Source: Schaalia turicensis ACS-279-V-Col4 (GTDB lineage Bacteria > Actinomycetota > Actinomycetes > Actinomycetales > Actinomycetaceae). From it: DNA of 64,000 bases. The stretch covers positions 621,163 through 685,162 of the forward strand of contig NZ_JH815208.1 in NCBI RefSeq assembly GCF_000296505.1, read 5' to 3'. Every line of letters starts with the position of its first letter. Position 1 is the first letter of the stretch. Under the pieces are notes generated by a model that did no database searches, had not been told where the DNA came from, and saw only the letters and a list, made by a program, of their open reading frames with translations. A program made the translations under genes and the position numbers. Positions 1 to 9,697 of this stretch are shown in pieces.

Positions 1-1558
<1,558 letters not shown>

Positions 1559-1612
1559 CCTTCAACGGTCAGCGACCTTCAATGGTCAGCGGCCGGCGTT
1601 GACCGTGTAGAG

Positions 1613-1651
1613 CTGGCGGGCTCACCCTTGGGGTGGGCCCGCCAGTGTTTT
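1613..1651 (+). terminator. Hairpin terminator after clpC
   Basis: A 15-bp stem with one G-T pair (CTGGCGGGCTCACCC / GGGTGGGCCCGCCAG) closes a TTG loop and is followed by TGTTTTG. It begins about 55 bases after the clpC stop codon. Between the stop and the stem two short hairpins with GACC...GGTC arms repeat in tandem (about 1556-1590). A hairpin of similar sequence follows the htrA-like gene at 54184-54212. Confidence 0.8.
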
Positions 1652-1660
1652 GTGCACCGA

Positions 1661-1811
1661 CTGCACCTGGTGCGATGGTTTGGTTTGTTTTAGTGGGGTT
1701 TTGTCGCGTGAGGTGTAGGCGGTGACGCGTGTCGGTGGGTTTTGTGTTCCCGGGTGCACTTGGTGCGACGGTTTTGCGTGTTTGAGCTCGGGTGTGTCGC
1801 GTCAGGTGCAG
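1661..1811 (+). repeat. Array A of a 93-94-bp dispersed intergenic repeat (2 units)
   Basis: Two units start at 1661 and 1755. Each has a left arm TGCACYTGGTGCGAY, about 25 bases of G/T-rich spacer, and a right arm GTCGCGTNAGGTGYAG that can pair with the left arm if G-U pairs are allowed. The junction between units (around 1740-1776, containing GTTCCCG then TGCACTTGGTGCGACGG) matches the junction of array B near 59380-59415 closely. This points to a repeat family of this genome; its function is unknown. Confidence 0.75.
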
Positions 1812-1953
1812 TGCGTCGAGGGGCCTCGTCGATGGGAAGTGGAACGAGGCGTAGGCACACCTCTGCCCCTACTGAAACAGCCTGAAAATGTCATATATGC
1901 GACAAACTGCCTAAGCGAACTGCAAAGATGTTGAAAACAAAGGTAAAGCATTC

Positions 1954-1969
1954 GGTGACCTAAGTCCCT
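1954..1969 (+). promoter_or_regulatory. CRP/GlxR-like palindrome upstream of ppdK
   Basis: GGTGACCTAAGTCCCT matches 9 of the 12 fixed positions of the actinobacterial CRP/GlxR consensus TGTGANNTANNTCACA. It lies about 75-90 bases before the ppdK start and just upstream of a possible -10 element. PPDK is a central-carbon enzyme, so such control is plausible. This is a single weak site and the assignment is inference. Confidence 0.35.
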
Positions 1970-2041
1970 TTTTGCTATTCTTCCCACTAGCGGCCCGATG
2001 GTGGGCCACTTTTACGTGATCGACGGAAGTTGAGGACCTCA

Positions 2042-4750
2042 ATGGTCAAATATGTGTATGACTTCTCCGAGGGCGACAAGTCCATGAAGGACCTGCTCGG
2101 AGGTAAGGGTGCAAACCTTGCGGAAATGACGAAGCTTGGACTGCCCGTTCCCCCCGGATTCACCATCACCACCGAGGCATGCCGCGCATACCTCAAGGAT
2201 TCGATTGTTCCCGAATCCCTGGAAACTGAGGTGACCACCGCTCTTCGCCGCGTCGAAGATCAGATGGAACGCCACCTGGGTGACCCCTACAACCCGCTCC
2301 TTGTCTCGGTGCGTTCAGGCGCAAAGTTCTCGATGCCGGGCATGATGGAAACCGTCCTCAATATCGGTCTGAACGACGACTCGGTTCAGGGTCTCGCAAA
2401 GATCTCGGGCAACGAGCGCTTCGCATGGGACTCCTACCGTCGTCTGATCCAGATGTTCGGCAAGACGGTTCTCGACATTGATGGTGACCTGTTCTCCGAC
2501 GCCCTGGACGATCTGAAGGCAGCTCGTGGCGTCAAGGGCGACACCGAATTGACCGCTGACGACCTGAAGGGCCTCGTTGAGACCTTCAAGAAGATCGTTT
2601 CCGAGCAGAAGGGCATGGACTTCCCGCAGGATCCTCGCACCCAGATGGATATGGCCATCGAAGCCGTGTTCCGCTCCTGGAACACCGAGCGCGCACGCAT
2701 CTACCGTCGTCGTGAGCGCATCCCTCACGACCTGGGCACCGCAGTCAATATCTGCACTATGGTCTTCGGTAACATGGGTGAAGGCTCCGGCACCGGTGTC
2801 TGCTTCACCCGCGACCCCTCGTCCGGCCACGCAGGCGTGTACGGCGACTACCTTGAGAACGCTCAGGGTGAGGACGTCGTTGCAGGTATCCGCAACACCC
2901 TGTCCCTCGCCGACCTCGAGAATATCGACAAGGCTTCCTACGACAAGTTGCGTGGCATCATGCGCAAGCTTGAAACCCACTACCGCGACATGTGTGATAT
3001 CGAGTTCACCATCGAGCGCGGCAAGCTCTGGATGCTCCAGACCCGCGTTGGCAAGCGCACCGCTGCCGCCGCATTCCGTATCGCCATCCAGCTGACCGAA
3101 GAAAAGCTGATTACCCGCGACGAGGCCCTGACTCGCGTCACCGGCGATCAGCTGACCCAGCTGATGTTCCCGCAGTTCGACTCGAAGGCTGCCAAGGAAC
3201 TCATCGCACGTGGCATGGCCGCTTCACCGGGCGCAGCAGTCGGCAAGATTGCCTTCGACAACGCTCAAGCTGAGAAGTTCCACGCTGACGGCGTCAAGTG
3301 CGTTCTGGTTCGTCGCGAAACCAACCCGGATGACCTGCCGGGCATGGTTGTCGCCGAAGGCGTTCTGACCGCCCGCGGTGGCAAGACCTCGCACGCTGCA
3401 GTTGTCGCGCGTGGTATGGGCAAGACCTGCGTCTGTGGCGCCGAAGCACTCGAGATTGACGCCGAGGCCGGCACCGTCGTCATTGATGGCACCACCTACA
3501 CCTCCGACGACACGATCGCGATCGACGGTCAGACTGGTGAAATCTTCATCGGCGAGGTCCCGGTTACCGACTCTCCGGTCACCACCTACCTGTCGCACGG
3601 CCTCGAAGCTGGCCTGATTGCTGCCGGCAACGACGAAGGCACCCAGGAACTGGTTAAGGCGGTTGACAAGATCCTGCAGCGCGCCGACAAGGTTCGTCGC
3701 CTGAGCGTCCGCGCCAACGCTGACACCCCGACCGACTCGCGTCGCGCGATCGAGTTCGGCGCTGAAGGCATCGGTCTCTGCCGTACCGAGCACATGTTCC
3801 TCGGCGCACGTCGCCCACTGGTTGAGCGCGCAATCCTCTCCGCACCGGGCTCGAAGGAACGCGCCGCAGCGTTCGGCGAACTCGAAAAGCTTCAGAAGCA
3901 GGACTTCCTCGAGATGCTCGAGGTCATGGATGGCAAGTCGATGACCGTCCGCCTGATTGACCCGCCGCTCCACGAGTTCATGCCGGCACTGTCCGAGCTG
4001 GAAATCAAGGTTGCTGTCGCGAAGGCGACCGGCGAAGCTGATCCGGCTGACGAGAAGATGCTGGCTGAGGTTCGTCGCTTCCACGAGCAGAACCCGATGC
4101 TCGGCCTGCGTGGCGTCCGCCTCGGCATTTACCTGCCCGGCCTGTTCGCCCTGCAGATGCGCGCACTCTGCGAGGCAGCCGCTGAACTCGTTTCCCGTGG
4201 CCTGTCCCCGAAGCCGGAAATCATGGTTCCGCTGGTCGGCTCCGTCCGCGAGCTCCAGCTGATCCGCGAAGAGGGCGAAGACATTATCGCCGAGGTCGCA
4301 GCCGAGCGTGGCGTTGACCTGTCCGGTGTCACCATCGGTGCAATGATCGAGCTTCCGCGTGCAGCAATGACCGCTGAAGATCTCGCTGAAGAAGCTGACT
4401 TCTTCTCGTTCGGCACGAACGACCTGACTCAGACCGTCTGGGGCTTCTCGCGTGACGACGTCGAAGGCGTCTTCTTCCCGCACTATATTGAGGCGGGCAT
4501 CTTCGGTGTTTCGCCGTTCGAGTCCATCGATGTCCACGGTGTTGGCACCCTGGTCCGCGAGGGCGTGACGCGCGCTCGTTCGACCAAGCCGAACATCAAG
4601 CTGGGTGTCTGTGGCGAGCATGGTGGCGATCCGCTGTCGATCCACTTCTTCCACGAGGTCGGCGTCGATTACGTGTCGTGCTCGCCGTTCCGCGTCCCGG
4701 TTGCTCGCCTTGAGGCTGGCCGCGCCGCGGTCCTCACCGAGGAGGCCTGA
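2042..4750 (+). CDS. ppdK: Pyruvate, phosphate dikinase
   Basis: PPDK reversibly converts pyruvate, ATP and phosphate to PEP, AMP and PPi in the cytoplasm, at the PEP-pyruvate node. The 902-residue protein has the usual length and order: N-terminal ATP-grasp domain (KGANLAEM near residue 25, VRSGAKFSMPGMMETVLN near 95), swivelling phosphohistidine domain with GGKTSHAAVVARGMG (catalytic His about residue 451), and the C-terminal PEP/pyruvate barrel with GLCRTEHMF and the catalytic cysteine in GVCGEHGGDP. I chose ATG 2042 because a GAGGA motif precedes it by about 6 bases; an upstream TTG at 2030 adds four residues. The gene is monocistronic. Its codon choice resembles clpC and differs from the iron genes that follow. 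Confidence 0.97.
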   Translation: MVKYVYDFSEGDKSMKDLLGGKGANLAEMTKLGLPVPPGFTITTEACRAYLKDSIVPESLETEVTTALRRVEDQMERHLGDPYNPLLVSVRSGAKFSMPGMMETVLNIGLNDDSVQGLAKISGNERFAWDSYRRLIQMFGKTVLDIDGDLFSDALDDLKAARGVKGDTELTADDLKGLVETFKKIVSEQKGMDFPQDPRTQMDMAIEAVFRSWNTERARIYRRRERIPHDLGTAVNICTMVFGNMGEGSGTGVCFTRDPSSGHAGVYGDYLENAQGEDVVAGIRNTLSLADLENIDKASYDKLRGIMRKLETHYRDMCDIEFTIERGKLWMLQTRVGKRTAAAAFRIAIQLTEEKLITRDEALTRVTGDQLTQLMFPQFDSKAAKELIARGMAASPGAAVGKIAFDNAQAEKFHADGVKCVLVRRETNPDDLPGMVVAEGVLTARGGKTSHAAVVARGMGKTCVCGAEALEIDAEAGTVVIDGTTYTSDDTIAIDGQTGEIFIGEVPVTDSPVTTYLSHGLEAGLIAAGNDEGTQELVKAVDKILQRADKVRRLSVRANADTPTDSRRAIEFGAEGIGLCRTEHMFLGARRPLVERAILSAPGSKERAAAFGELEKLQKQDFLEMLEVMDGKSMTVRLIDPPLHEFMPALSELEIKVAVAKATGEADPADEKMLAEVRRFHEQNPMLGLRGVRLGIYLPGLFALQMRALCEAAAELVSRGLSPKPEIMVPLVGSVRELQLIREEGEDIIAEVAAERGVDLSGVTIGAMIELPRAAMTAEDLAEEADFFSFGTNDLTQTVWGFSRDDVEGVFFPHYIEAGIFGVSPFESIDVHGVGTLVREGVTRARSTKPNIKLGVCGEHGGDPLSIHFFHEVGVDYVSCSPFRVPVARLEAGRAAVLTEEA

Positions 4751-4851
4751 GCCGATTCCGCGGCCCGGATCGTGCGCCCGTGGAACGGGAGTCGGTCCGG
4801 ATCGTGCTCTCCCGTCGCCGATGAGCGGCGATGAGAGCCCGTCGAACCTCG

Positions 4852-4892
4852 GAGCCCCCGCCCTCGACCGTCGTGGCCGAGAGCGGGGGCTC
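4852..4892 (+). terminator. Long GC-rich hairpin, possible ppdK terminator
   Basis: Arms GAGCCCCCGCCCTCG and CGAGAGCGGGGGCTC pair over 14 of 15 positions around an 11-base loop. No T run follows. It could end ppdK transcription about 100 bases past the stop, or be a remnant terminator that came with the iron block. Confidence 0.45.
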
Positions 4893-5041
4893 CGCCTTCC
4901 CCGGGAGCGGGCGACGTCGCCCTCCGGCTGTTTCTGCCCGATTATCGCGTATGTCGAAGGCTCTCGGGCGCTTCCGGTTTCCGGAATCCCAGGATGAGAG
5001 ATCCGCGGTCCGGCGATCCGCAGTCCGGCGGTGCCCGCAGA

Positions 5042-5075
5042 TTGACAATTTAAGTAAGGATGCCCTTAACTATAT
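5042..5075 (+). promoter_or_regulatory. Promoter with overlapping DtxR/IdeR-type iron box (module 1)
   Basis: A consensus -35 TTGACA (5042-5047) is followed at about 18 bases by TTAACTAT (5066-5073) as -10. Between them 5050-5068 (TTAAGTAAGGATGCCCTTA) matches 13 of 19 positions of the DtxR/IdeR consensus TTAGGTTAGGCTAACCTAA. A repressor bound here would block RNA polymerase, so the operon 5128-9571 is predicted to be switched on by iron shortage. The site and promoter are seen; the regulator is inferred. Confidence 0.65.
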
Positions 5076-5127
5076 GTGTTCAACCTCGTCAGCATATGAG
5101 CCCGTTAAAGAACAAAGGAGCAAACCC

Positions 5128-5544
5128 ATGTCGAAGAAGAATCTGGCGCTCGCCGTCGCCCCAGCAGCGTTGAGTGCCCTGCTCATCCTCGGGGTCACGA
5201 CGGTCTTCTCCGCCTGCCCCCGTCGAGAGGACGGCACCTGGATGCACTGTCACCAGTGTCAGAACACGGTCGCTGCGGGAGGCATCGGCCTCGTCGTCCT
5301 CTTCGGTACCGCCGCTTTCGTGAAGAACAGGGGTGTGAGGATCCTTCTTCAGCTTCTCGCCATCATCGCGAGTGTCGTCCTCTTCTTCGTCCCCGGCGGG
5401 ATCTGCCCCATGTGCATGATGAAGAACATGCGCTGCTACACCGTATTCCAGCCCTTCACCCGAGTGATGACGGGTCTCATCGCCCTGTCCGGCGCAGGGG
5501 CGCTCGCCTCCGTGGCGAAGCGTGGCGAGCGGACCGTCGCCTGA
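5128..5544 (+). CDS. DUF4418 family cysteine-rich membrane protein
   Basis: The 138-residue protein has about four hydrophobic segments and conserved cysteine clusters: SACPRRED after the first segment, HCHQCQN, then GGICPMCMMKNMRCYT. This is the DUF4418 pattern; the biochemical role of the family is not established. The cysteines and methionines on extracytoplasmic loops suggest metal or redox binding. ATG 5128 has a good AAAGGAG seven bases upstream. It is the first gene of module 1 and lies directly behind an iron box, so I infer a part in iron acquisition together with the two permeases and ATPase downstream. Confidence 0.85.
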   Translation: MSKKNLALAVAPAALSALLILGVTTVFSACPRREDGTWMHCHQCQNTVAAGGIGLVVLFGTAAFVKNRGVRILLQLLAIIASVVLFFVPGGICPMCMMKNMRCYTVFQPFTRVMTGLIALSGAGALASVAKRGERTVA

Positions 5545-5545
5545 G

Positions 5546-6433
5546 GTGAGGGCGCGTGCCATCGCGCTTCCGCCCTCCCCTGCGAGGCGGAAGCGGCGCG
5601 CGATCGTCGTCGGGGTCGCGTTGCTTGCGCTCGCGCTCGCCCTCTTCGGGATCCACCGCCTTCGGATGGACGCCGCCTATCGGGAGGCTCTCCGCCTCGA
5701 AGAGGTCGGCGAGCGCGAAGGGGCCTACCGCGCCTATTCGCGCCTCGATGGGTACGCCGACTCGGCCGAGCGCCTTCGGGGGATGACCGAGGCGGACCCC
5801 GCCCTCCCTTATCGTTCGGCGAAGAAGGGGGATCTCATCGAGTTCGGCTCCTTCGAACAGGACGGCGATGCCGCGAACGGCCCGGAGCCGATCCGCTGGA
5901 TCGTCCTCGACCGGATCGACGGGAGGCTGCTGCTGCTTAGCCGCGATTCCCTCGACGCCGCCCCCTACCACCGCGTCCCCTTCGAGCCCGTCACCTGGGA
6001 GCGCTCCGACCTCCGCAGATGGATGAACTCGGACTTCCTCGCGGCGGCTTTCACCGAGAGCGAGCTCTCCCTCGTCCCGACGGTCGAGGTCCCCAACGCT
6101 CCGCAGTCCACGACCGGCACCGCTGCGGGCCCCGCGACGAAGGATCGCGTCTTCGCGCTGAGCGAGACCGAGGCCTCGATCTACATCTCCAACGCCGTCG
6201 AGCGCGCCGCGCTCGGTTCGGCCGCCCTGTCCGCGGCCGTCGACAACGACGATCTGCCCGCGGACGAGGAGGGGCGGGCCGACTGGTGGTTGCGCTCCCC
6301 GGGGACCTACGACTTCACGGCGCAGTACGTCGACCGTGAGGGCGTACGCCACGGCTCCGGTGCCGCCGCCGATGCGACCTACGGAGTCCGTCCGGCCCTG
6401 TGGCTCGATACGAGCGCGGGAGGTGCCGGGTGA
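5546..6433 (+). CDS. Membrane-anchored DUF6273 domain protein
   Basis: The protein has a short basic N-terminus, one transmembrane segment (about residues 20-40), a short helical stretch, and then a DUF6273 domain starting at IEFGSFEQDG, with IRWIVLD, WERSDLRRWMNSDFL and the hallmark WWLRSPG near the C-terminus. Such domains are extracytoplasmic and of unknown function, with a fold thought to resemble sulfatase-modifying or lectin-like domains. GTG 5546 follows the DUF4418 stop by one base; GTG 5522 in frame would overlap it. The stop overlaps the next start as ATGA, so the gene is translationally coupled into the module. Its job in iron transport is unknown. Confidence 0.75.
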   Translation: MRARAIALPPSPARRKRRAIVVGVALLALALALFGIHRLRMDAAYREALRLEEVGEREGAYRAYSRLDGYADSAERLRGMTEADPALPYRSAKKGDLIEFGSFEQDGDAANGPEPIRWIVLDRIDGRLLLLSRDSLDAAPYHRVPFEPVTWERSDLRRWMNSDFLAAAFTESELSLVPTVEVPNAPQSTTGTAAGPATKDRVFALSETEASIYISNAVERAALGSAALSAAVDNDDLPADEEGRADWWLRSPGTYDFTAQYVDREGVRHGSGAAADATYGVRPALWLDTSAGGAG

Positions 6434-7626
6434 TGAGGCACGACCGTCTTTCCCTGAGGGGCCTCCCGCTGAAGAGCGCGCGGGCCCGCCCGCTGAGGAC
6501 GATGATCATCGCGCTCCTCGCGCTCGCGCAGACCGCCTGTGCGCTGACGGGCCTGCTCCTCGTGCAGTCGACGAGGGCGGAGCTCTCTCTGGCTCGAGAC
6601 AGACTGGGCGCGGACGTCGTCGTCTACCCCTCGGCGGGCTTCCTACAACTCGACAAGTCCTGCATCCAGATGGTCGGTAGCCCCGTCCTCTTCCACAAGG
6701 AGCGCTCAACTCTGTCGCGTCTGAACTCCAACGAGGACATCGATCGCATCGCCTATCAGCTCTACCTGTCGGACGCGAGCGGTGGGGGGGAGCCCCTCTG
6801 GATCATCGGTTTCGACCCCGCCTCCGACTTCGTCGTCGCGCCCTGGCTGCGCGAGGGCCCCGATCACGTGGTGCCGGAGGGATCCGTCGCGGTGGGCGCC
6901 GATGTGGCGGTGTCGCGGGAGGGCACGGTGACCCTCTTCGGCGAGGAATGGCCGGTCGACTCCCATCTCGAGAGGACCGGCGCCGAGCTGGACAAGGCGG
7001 TGCTCGTGCCGATAGGCTCCCTCGAGCGGGTGATCGCCGCCGCGGTCGCCACAGGCGACGATTCCTATGCCTCTATCGACCCGCATGCCGACTACTCGGT
7101 CGCGCTGCTACGACTCAAGGAGCGCTCCGACGCGGAATCGGTGACGAACTGGATCAACCTCTACATCCGACGCGTGACGGCCGTCCATTCGGAGGAAGCG
7201 CTGGCGGGGACCGCCTCCTCGGTGTCCGCGCATTCGTCCATGCTCGCCGGGGTCGCGGCCCTGACGTGGCTGATCCTGCTCGGGGCGCTCGCCGTCGCCC
7301 AATGGGCGCTGTTCAACGAGCGGCGCCGCGAGGCGAACGTGTGGCGGATCCTCGGGGCTTCGAGGGCCCTCGTCGAGCGCGTCCTCCTACGGGAGGCGCT
7401 CATGGTCCACGCCTCGGGGGCTCTGCTCGGGGCGCTCGTGGCAGCGGGGCTCGTCGCCCTCATCGGCGTCGCGCCCGTGAGGAGCGAGCTCGTCTCCCCG
7501 GGCAACCTCGCCACGCTCGCCGCCGCGGCGATGGCGATGAGCCTCCTCGTCGCCTGGATCGGCGCAAGGGCCGTGCTTCCGAGGCTGTTGCGAGCCGCCG
7601 ACGACTCGATGCTGTTGACGACGTAG
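6433..7626 (+). CDS. FtsX/MacB-like ABC transporter permease (module 1, first)
   Basis: This 397-residue protein has the FtsX/MacB layout: a transmembrane helix near residues 20-42, a large extracytoplasmic domain (about 45-280), and three C-terminal helices with the coupling stretch NERRREANVWRILGASRALVERVLLREA. The external domain carries a lone cysteine (DKSCIQMVG) and the segment IIGFDPASDF, which recurs in the partner permease. ATG 6433 is set by GGGAGG nine bases upstream and overlaps the previous stop. With 7642-8850 and the ATPase at 8852 it should form a heterodimeric transporter or mechanotransmission complex. Substrate is inferred to be iron-related only from context. Confidence 0.85.
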   Translation: MRHDRLSLRGLPLKSARARPLRTMIIALLALAQTACALTGLLLVQSTRAELSLARDRLGADVVVYPSAGFLQLDKSCIQMVGSPVLFHKERSTLSRLNSNEDIDRIAYQLYLSDASGGGEPLWIIGFDPASDFVVAPWLREGPDHVVPEGSVAVGADVAVSREGTVTLFGEEWPVDSHLERTGAELDKAVLVPIGSLERVIAAAVATGDDSYASIDPHADYSVALLRLKERSDAESVTNWINLYIRRVTAVHSEEALAGTASSVSAHSSMLAGVAALTWLILLGALAVAQWALFNERRREANVWRILGASRALVERVLLREALMVHASGALLGALVAAGLVALIGVAPVRSELVSPGNLATLAAAAMAMSLLVAWIGARAVLPRLLRAADDSMLLTT

Positions 7627-7641
7627 GAAGGAGACGGATCC

Positions 7642-8850
7642 ATGCGTTCTTTGAGGGAGCTGCCCCTTCGCGCTCTGCGCGCGCAGCCGATTCGCGCCTT
7701 CGCGCTGTTCATATTCGCAGCGCTCATGGCCTCGGCCGTCTTCGGGGGAACCATCCTCGTCCAGGGGATCTGCGGCGGCTTGGCGACGGTGGAGGCGCGT
7801 CTCGGGGCCGATGTGCTCGTCACCCCGAGCGATGCCGGCGGAGATTTCGACGCCCAGACCTTCCTCCTCGAGGCCGAGCCGGGCTATTTCTACATGGATG
7901 CGGGAGTCGTTGCGAGGGTCCGCGATGTCGTCGGCGTGGAGAAGGCATCTCCCCAGATCTTCCTCGCATCCGCGAGGGCGAGCTGCTGCTCGGGGAGATA
8001 CCAGGTCATCGCCTTCGATCCGGAGACGGATTTCGCCATTCAACCGTGGATCGCCGACACGACGGGCGACGTGGAGATCGGCGAGATGGACGTCCTCGTG
8101 GGAGCGAACGTCACCGTACCGGTCGACGGCTCCTTCAAGATCTACGGTCGGACTCTCAGGGTCGTCGGCCAGTTCGATCCGACAGGCTCGACCCTCGACA
8201 ACGCCGTGTACGCGAACTTCGACACGGGCAGGAGCCTCATGGCGGCCTCCTTGGAGAAGGGACTGAACAAGTATCAGGACGCCGATCCGGGGAGCGTCGT
8301 GTCCTCGGTTCTCGTCCGCGTCGCGGACGGCGAGGACGCGGAGGCAGTCGCTCAGCGGATCCGCGAGAACGTGGACGGGGTCTCCGTTTCGACGGCGAAG
8401 AGCATGGTCTCGGGGATCTCGGAGACGCTCGTGCGGACATCGCGCGCGGTCGCGCTGCTCGTGGGCGTCGTATGGGCGGTCGGATCGGGGATGAGCGTCC
8501 TCGTGTTCACGATGATGATTCACGAAAGGGCTCGGGAGTTCGCCCTCCTCAGGGCGATGGGCGTGAGTCGCTCGCGGCTCGGACGTCTCGTCCTCGCGGA
8601 GTCCGCGGCCGTCGATCTGGCCGGCGCGCTCGCGGGCATCGTCGTGTCGGGGGTCCTGCTCTCGGCCTTCCGGGTGCTGGTCAGTCAAATGCTCGGCATC
8701 GGGTTCCTCATGCCGGGGCCCTTGGAGTCGGGACTCATCGCCCTCGCCGCGCTCCTGGTCGCCCTGGCCTCGGCGGGAGTCGCGGGGTGGGTCTCGATTC
8801 GCCGTATCGGTGCGATGGACGTGGGGCTCGTCCTCAGGGAAGGGGAATGA
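7642..8850 (+). CDS. FtsX/MacB-like ABC transporter permease (module 1, second)
   Basis: This 402-residue protein has the same topology as its upstream neighbour: one N-terminal helix, an external domain, and three C-terminal helices with HERAREFALLRAMGVSRSRLGRLV. The external domain contains a vicinal cysteine pair in ASCCSGRYQVIAFDPETDF, aligned with the cysteine-poor IIGFDPASDF region of the first permease. That pair is a candidate metal or disulfide site. GAAGGAG precedes the ATG. The 3' end overlaps no gene, but the next start follows at once. Role in iron handling is inferred from the operon. Confidence 0.85.
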   Translation: MRSLRELPLRALRAQPIRAFALFIFAALMASAVFGGTILVQGICGGLATVEARLGADVLVTPSDAGGDFDAQTFLLEAEPGYFYMDAGVVARVRDVVGVEKASPQIFLASARASCCSGRYQVIAFDPETDFAIQPWIADTTGDVEIGEMDVLVGANVTVPVDGSFKIYGRTLRVVGQFDPTGSTLDNAVYANFDTGRSLMAASLEKGLNKYQDADPGSVVSSVLVRVADGEDAEAVAQRIRENVDGVSVSTAKSMVSGISETLVRTSRAVALLVGVVWAVGSGMSVLVFTMMIHERAREFALLRAMGVSRSRLGRLVLAESAAVDLAGALAGIVVSGVLLSAFRVLVSQMLGIGFLMPGPLESGLIALAALLVALASAGVAGWVSIRRIGAMDVGLVLREGE

Positions 8851-8851
8851 C

Positions 8852-9571
8852 GTGACTCTTGAAGCGAAAGGCGTGAGGAAGGACTTCCCGCGCGTCCGCG
8901 GCGGAGCGATGTTCTCGGCGGTCGAGCCGGTGGATCTTCGCCTGAACCCCGGCGAGTTGCTGGTGATTCGCGGACGCTCGGGGAGCGGTAAGAGCACCCT
9001 GCTGTCGATGATGGCGGGGATCCTCGCGCCGACGGAGGGGGCCGTCCTGATCGACGGCGAGGATCTGTACGCCCTCCCGGATGCCGTGGCCTCGGCGCTC
9101 CGCAACGAGCGGATCGGCGTGATCCCTCAGGGGCACACCGCGCTACGCAGCCTGTCGGTGCTGGAGAACGTCCTCCTCCCGTCGATCATCCGGGCGCGAG
9201 TCGAGCAGGAGGGGGTCCGCGAGCGGGCGGAGGCCCTGCTGGAGGGCGTCGATCTGGTGCCCCTGGCCGACGCTCGCCCCGATGAGCTCTCGGGAGGGGA
9301 ACTGCGTCGGATGGCTGTGGCGCGGGCGCTGGTGATGCGGCCGGAGACGGTCCTCGCCGACGAACCGACCGCGGGGCTGGACGCGGGGAACGCCCAGACG
9401 GTGCTGAGGATGCTCCGGCGTGCGGCGGACGAGGGTGCGGCGGTGCTCGTAGTGACGCACGAGGATGAGGCCGTTCATTTCGCCGATCGTGTGATGGTGA
9501 TGGAAAGCGGAGTCCTGCGCCTTGGGGATGCCCCGCGCGGAGGCTCTCCCACCTGCGAAGATCTCAAATAG
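8852..9571 (+). CDS. ABC transporter ATP-binding protein (module 1)
   Basis: A 239-residue MacB/LolD-type ATPase. Walker A is GRSGSGKS, the signature is LSGGELRR, Walker B VLADEPTAGLD, and the H-loop lies in VVTHEDEA. GTG 8852 is preferred over an upstream in-frame ATG because AAGGGGA sits six bases upstream and it directly follows the permease stop. It energises the two FtsX-like permeases of module 1. It ends the first iron-controlled operon. Confidence 0.9.
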   Translation: MTLEAKGVRKDFPRVRGGAMFSAVEPVDLRLNPGELLVIRGRSGSGKSTLLSMMAGILAPTEGAVLIDGEDLYALPDAVASALRNERIGVIPQGHTALRSLSVLENVLLPSIIRARVEQEGVRERAEALLEGVDLVPLADARPDELSGGELRRMAVARALVMRPETVLADEPTAGLDAGNAQTVLRMLRRAADEGAAVLVVTHEDEAVHFADRVMVMESGVLRLGDAPRGGSPTCEDLK

Positions 9572-9603
9572 GTAACTCTTCGGTGACTTATTTCTGAATT
9601 TGC

Positions 9604-9622
9604 GGAGGTTAGGCTAAACTAA
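9604..9622 (+). promoter_or_regulatory. DtxR/IdeR-type iron box upstream of the FTR1 operon
   Basis: GGAGGTTAGGCTAAACTAA matches 16 of 19 positions of the DtxR/IdeR consensus TTAGGTTAGGCTAACCTAA. It lies 76 bases upstream of the FTR1 start in the only gap between the two iron modules, so it should repress 9698-18890 when iron is plentiful. Confidence 0.8.
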
Positions 9623-9697
9623 TTCTGGCGATTTCGGGGTCGGCATGGTCCCCTCGCCCTCATCAACATCGACAAGCGGAATTCTGGAGGAACACGG

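Larger units (their letters stand above)
1652..2041. other. Non-coding region between clpC and ppdK
   Basis: No convincing gene lies here. The first half holds two units of a G/T-rich 94-bp repeat (1661-1811). The second half is AT-richer and should be the ppdK promoter and leader: it contains a CRP-like palindrome (1954-1969), a possible -10 hexamer TATTCT (about 1976-1981) and a small GGCCC...GGGCC hairpin (about 1992-2007). Two short open frames across the repeat have no ribosome binding site and repeat-like composition, so I do not call them genes. Confidence 0.6.
4751..5127. other. Intergenic region at the left edge of the iron block
   Basis: No gene is supported here. The stretch holds two copies of CCGGATCGTGC (about 4766-4804), a long perfect-looking hairpin (4852-4892), a tandem pair of 15-base GATCCGCNGTCCGGC units (about 5001-5031), and then an iron-regulated promoter (5042-5075). 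Base composition shifts at the ppdK stop, which marks the left boundary of the iron block. Confidence 0.6.

Noticed and set aside
1722..1987. Small ORFs in the clpC-ppdK gap
   Set aside because: They run through the repeat array and leader, without ribosome binding sites or protein-like composition.
3224..4654. 476-residue minus-strand frame
   Set aside because: Antisense to ppdK, no start signals or known motifs.
6948..8855. 635-residue plus-strand frame
   Set aside because: Overlaps both module 1 permeases in another frame; Arg/Gly-rich and without domains.
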